From Candidatus Zipacnadia bacterium (GTDB lineage Bacteria; Armatimonadota; Zipacnadia; Zipacnadales; UBA5352): a stretch of DNA of 41,212 nucleotides. A program made the position numbers and the translations under genes. The stretch lies in the NCBI GenBank assembly GCA_029821635.1, contig JALGSW010000028.1, forward strand, positions 1 through 41,212. The letters are read 5' to 3'. Shown here piece by piece: positions 38,217 to 41,212 of the stretch. How positions within the stretch are numbered: the first letter of the stretch is position 1; every line of letters begins with the position of its first letter. A model generated the notes under the pieces. That model searched no databases, was not told where the DNA came from, and saw only the letters and a list, made by a program, of their open reading frames with translations.

Positions 38217-40607
38217 TCACAGCGTCCACATATCACTCCCCCTCGCCCGCCGCACAAGCTCGCGAAGCGCGACGTGCTCAGGGCTTGCGAGCGTCGGGTC
38301 GCGCTCGATGATCCCGAACGCATCCTCCCGCGCGTCCGCCAGCGCACCCGTGTCCGCGATCAGGCTCGCGATGCGGAAGTCAGGCAGCCCGCTCTGGCGC
38401 ACGCCGTCCAGCTCCCCCGGCCCGCGCCGGCGCAGGTCCTCCTCGGCGATCTCGAAGCCATCGGTCGTGCGCGTGAGCACCGCCAGGCGGTCGAGCGTCT
38501 CCGGGTTGCCCGAGCCCGTCAGCAGCAGGCAGTGCGGCTGCCAGCCCGCCCGCGCCACGCGCCCGCGAAGCTGGTGGAGCTGCGCGAGACCGAAGCGCTC
38601 CGCGTTCGCGATCACGATCGTGCTCGCGTTGGTGACGTTCACGCCCACCTCGATCAGGCTCGTCGCGACCAGCACGTCCGTCTCGCCCTCGCGGAAGGCC
38701 CTCATCGCCCCGTGGCGCGCATCCGCCTCCAGCCGCCCGTGCACGAGCCCCAGCCGCAGGTCGGCCAGCGGGCCGCTCGCGAGCGTCTCGAAGGTCTCGA
38801 CCGCCGCCGCCATCTCCTCCGACGGGTCGATCGCCGGGCAGACCACGTAGGCCTGCCGGCCCTCGGCCACGCGCTCCCGGACGAACTCCCACGCGCGCTC
38901 GCGCAGGCCCTCGGGCAGCAGCTCGGTCTCCGGATCGCGCCGCCCGGGCGGCAGCTCGTCGATCACGGAGATGTCGAAGTCGCCATGCACCGCCAGCGCC
39001 AGCGTCCGCGGGATCGGCGTCGCGCTCATCACGAAGACGTTGGGCCGCTCGCCCTTGCGTGACAGTCGCGCGCGCTGCCGCACGCCGAAGCGGTGCTGCT
39101 CGTCGATCACCGCCACCGCGAGGTCGGCGAAGGCCACGCCCTCGGAGAACAGCGCGTGCGTGCCGACCGCGCAGGCCACGCGCCCCTCGGCCAGCGCCTC
39201 CAGCGCCGCGGAGCGCTCGTAGCCGGGCAGGCTGCCGGTGAGCAGCACGGGCTCGATCCCCAGCGGCCCGAGCAGCTCGCGCAGGCTCTCGTGGTGCTGC
39301 TCGGCAAGCACCTCGGTCGGCGCCATCAGCGCGGCCTGGCGCCCGGCGCGGGCGGCGAGCGCCAGCGCCAGGGCCGCGATGACCGTCTTCCCCGAGCCGA
39401 CCTCCCCGTGGATCAGCCGGTGCGCGGGAGCGTCGGCCGCAAGGTCGCCGGCCACCTCGTCCATCACGCGGTCCTGCGCCCCGGTCGGCGTGAAGGGCAG
39501 CGCGGCCACCATCTCCTCGCGCACGCCCTCAGCGGCCAGCGCCGAGCCCGGCTCGGGGGCCTTCGCCCCGCGCCTGCGCAGCGCCAGGGAGAGCTGCAGG
39601 CCGAGCAGCTCCTGATACGCGAGGCGGTGGCGCGAGGCGCGGGTGGCGGGCAGGTCCGAGGGCAGGTGCATCTCCCGCAGCGCGTCGGGCAGCGGCATGA
39701 GCTTGCGCCTGCCCAGCACGCGCTCGGGCAGCGGATCGTCGGGCAGCGCGCAGCGCTCCAGCACCTGCGCCACCCAGCTTCGCAGCATGTTCTGCGAGAC
39801 ACCCTCAGTGGTCGGGTAGACGGCCACAATGCGCGCGGCCGACTCGGCATCGCCGTCACCGTCGAGCGTCTCGAACTCGGTCACCGCGATCGCGGGCTTG
39901 CCATCGTCGATCTTCGCGGTGCCGATCACCAGCAGCTCGTCGCCCTCCGCGAGACTGTCGATCAGGTAGGGCCTGCCGAAGAACAGCAGCTCGCCCTCGA
40001 TGCCGCCGGACTTCGCGGGGATCACCGCCGTCGCGCCGCGGAAGGGCTTCGTGCGCCTGCCTTTGCCGGAGACGGTCACGCGCACCACGGCGGCCTGACC
40101 GTGCTTGAGTTCGCGCATCGTGAGCACCTGGCGGCGGTCCTCGTAGCGCGCGGGGCAGTGCAGCAGCAGGTCGCCCACGCACTCGATGTTCATGCGCGCC
40201 AGCGCCTCCGCCCGCGACGAGCCCACGCCCTTGAGCTGCGTAATGCTGTCATGCAGTGCAAGCGGCGGCAGCGCCTGCTCGGCCGGAGCCGCATCGGCCG
40301 GGCGTTCGGGCGCGGGTGGTGGTGGCGGCTCGGGGGCGATGGCGTCGAGCAGCTTCTCCGCGCGCGTGAGCAGCGAAGTGCGCTGGTTCGGCGGCAACTC
40401 GTGGTAGCCACGGGCATCGTGTTCGAGGCGGCGGAGCGACTCGCGGGCGGGGCGGGGGACCTCGGCGGAGGCGAGCTGTCCGGCGGTATGCCGGATCAGC
40501 TCCTCGACACCACCGGGCACGGAATCATCGCAGCCGCGCCTGCGTTCGAGGCGCAGCGCGCGGAGGGTCCGGCGGATAGTTATGATTGTGGCCTGGTCCA
40601 TGCTCAT
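38217..40607 (-). CDS. recG: ATP-dependent DNA helicase RecG
   Basis: 796 residues. It remodels stalled forks and Holliday junctions. The N-terminal region is helical, then a helix-hairpin-helix (SITQLKGVGSSRAEALARMNI), an OB-type wedge domain (about 160-260), and the helicase core: Walker A GEVGSGKT, DEQHRFGVRQR (motif II, DEQH), SATPIPRTLAL (motif III) and the RVARAGWQ motif VI region. Length is slightly above the usual 690-800. The ATG (40607) overlaps the stop of the upstream gene (ATGA), so it is translationally coupled. Confidence 0.96.
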   Translation of the reverse strand: MSMDQATIITIRRTLRALRLERRRGCDDSVPGGVEELIRHTAGQLASAEVPRPARESLRRLEHDARGYHELPPNQRTSLLTRAEKLLDAIAPEPPPPPAPERPADAAPAEQALPPLALHDSITQLKGVGSSRAEALARMNIECVGDLLLHCPARYEDRRQVLTMRELKHGQAAVVRVTVSGKGRRTKPFRGATAVIPAKSGGIEGELLFFGRPYLIDSLAEGDELLVIGTAKIDDGKPAIAVTEFETLDGDGDAESAARIVAVYPTTEGVSQNMLRSWVAQVLERCALPDDPLPERVLGRRKLMPLPDALREMHLPSDLPATRASRHRLAYQELLGLQLSLALRRRGAKAPEPGSALAAEGVREEMVAALPFTPTGAQDRVMDEVAGDLAADAPAHRLIHGEVGSGKTVIAALALALAARAGRQAALMAPTEVLAEQHHESLRELLGPLGIEPVLLTGSLPGYERSAALEALAEGRVACAVGTHALFSEGVAFADLAVAVIDEQHRFGVRQRARLSRKGERPNVFVMSATPIPRTLALAVHGDFDISVIDELPPGRRDPETELLPEGLRERAWEFVRERVAEGRQAYVVCPAIDPSEEMAAAVETFETLASGPLADLRLGLVHGRLEADARHGAMRAFREGETDVLVATSLIEVGVNVTNASTIVIANAERFGLAQLHQLRGRVARAGWQPHCLLLTGSGNPETLDRLAVLTRTTDGFEIAEEDLRRRGPGELDGVRQSGLPDFRIASLIADTGALADAREDAFGIIERDPTLASPEHVALRELVRRARGSDMWTL

Positions 40608-41212
40608 CTCAACAACGTCTCGTCCTCGGACTTCGGCATGATGAAGCGCCGATTCGTGTGTGCCCGCACGAGGCGGTCGAAGACTCCGAGGTCGTTCGCG
40701 CGGCAGTACGCCACGATCGCCTCGGAGAGCGGCTCGCCGACCGCGACGGCTCGTTCGTACGCAGCCTGCACCGCCTGCTCGTCAGCGCGATCGATACCCT
40801 TGAACTCGGCCTGCATCCGCGTGAGGTAGTCCATCGTCATGGTGGTGAACTCCACCGTCACCCGGCACTGGCGGACGCGCTCGCGCACGGCCTCGGACTG
40901 CGCGAGTGCCTCAGCTTCGGTCACGGCCTCATCGAGCTCGGCCAGTACCTCGGGTGTGAGGAACTTCGGAGCCGCGAGGGTGGTCCACTCAAGTCCGAAG
41001 GGCGCCATGTGGTTTGGATTCTCTTCGAAGGCCGCTTCCAGCCGCTCCCAGTAGCGACCCATCGGCTCGGACGCTTCCTCGTAGAAGCGCTCGTAGAAGT
41101 CCGCCAGCAGCAGGTCCACATCGAGGTCGGCGTCCCACAGGAGCTTGCTGGCGATGTAGTGGTTCAGGCCGACCACGGGGAAGCGTCGGCCCGCGGCCTG
41201 CGTGTAGAAGCC
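40604..41212 (-). CDS. C-terminal part of a DUF4838-like glycoside hydrolase-related protein (partial)
   Basis: The frame is open to the right edge (…GFYTQAAGRRFPVVGLNHYIASKLLWDADLD), so the gene continues beyond the window; about 202 residues are seen. The stretch GLNHYIASKLLWDADLDVDLLLADFYERFYEEASEPMGRYWERLE in outline is typical of the C-terminal part of DUF4838 proteins, which are linked to carbohydrate-binding/GH20-like domains. Codons before 41176 are in frame and conserved-looking, so GTG 41176 is not the true start. The stop overlaps the recG start by 4 bp. Confidence 0.75.
   Translation of the reverse strand, partial: GFYTQAAGRRFPVVGLNHYIASKLLWDADLDVDLLLADFYERFYEEASEPMGRYWERLEAAFEENPNHMAPFGLEWTTLAAPKFLTPEVLAELDEAVTEAEALAQSEAVRERVRQCRVTVEFTTMTMDYLTRMQAEFKGIDRADEQAVQAAYERAVAVGEPLSEAIVAYCRANDLGVFDRLVRAHTNRRFIMPKSEDETLLR

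Noticed and set aside
39093-40829. Rightward open frame of 578 codons
   Set aside because: Complement of recG and its upstream gene; no motif.
1-41212. tRNA, rRNA or riboswitch genes
   Set aside because: No cloverleaf, rRNA segment or known riboswitch core was recognised by eye. A covariance search would be needed to be certain.

Overview
The window is about 41.2 kb of high-GC DNA with dense, mostly well-separated bacterial genes. No rRNA, tRNA, CRISPR array or complete insertion sequence was recognised. Three things suggest an uncultivated, anaerobic, saccharolytic bacterium close to Armatimonadota: a DUF1559-type pseudopilin (13720-14361) with the '[16 protein letters not shown]' N-terminus typical of that phylum, many secreted carbohydrate-active proteins, and intergenic spaces full of short palindromic repeats. 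The phylum is an inference from gene style. The anaerobic lifestyle rests on firmer gene content.

Layout, left to right. (1) 1-2.2 kb: possible start of a leftward gene at the edge, then a leftward TPR protein between two repeat-filled spacers. (2) 2.2-6.5 kb: rightward oxygen/ROS defence cluster: PerR-like repressor, rubrerythrin, desulfoferrodoxin, flavodiiron protein and rubredoxin, followed by a second unit of ArsR-family repressor, FmdB-like zinc ribbon and thioredoxin lipoprotein. Both units start with clear sigma70 promoters carrying operator-like sequences, and the second ends in a strong hairpin. (3) 6.9-14.4 kb: secreted beta-helix protein, secreted beta-sandwich-like protein, NifX-like protein with its own promoter and dyad, FkbM methyltransferase, a leftward 933-aa GH42-like secreted glycosidase, and the pseudopilin. 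(4) 14.4-19.2 kb: leftward hypothetical protein and 3-hydroxyacyl-CoA dehydrogenase, then a rightward pair of related secreted helical proteins and pyrE. (5) 19.3-24.9 kb: rightward mannitol-phosphate dehydrogenase-like protein, BNR-repeat protein, serine acetyltransferase with a Cys-rich N-terminus, a 56-aa acidic protein and a PL10-like pectate lyase. (6) 24.9-33.2 kb: leftward 11-gene operon for a membrane-bound, complex I-related group 4 [NiFe]-hydrogenase. (7) 33.5-36.5 kb: leftward rsmD-coaD-coiled coil-ackA. (8) 36.9-41.2 kb: an alpha/alpha-barrel-like protein bracketed by inverted repeats, then leftward recG coupled to the 3' part of a DUF4838-like gene running off the right edge.

How the parts fit. 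Secreted glycosidases and lyases would feed sugars into fermentation. CoaD and acetate kinase serve the acetyl-CoA/acetate branch, and the hydrogenase would reoxidise ferredoxin to H2 while pumping ions. The rubrerythrin/flavodiiron cluster protects such oxygen-sensitive enzymes.

The most notable object is the hydrogenase. It has an almost complete complex I membrane arm (A, H, a split J, K, L and one N/MrpD-type subunit) joined to a catalytic subunit that still has all four Cys ligands of a [NiFe] centre. NuoE, F and G are absent, and there is only one further antiporter-like subunit besides NuoL.
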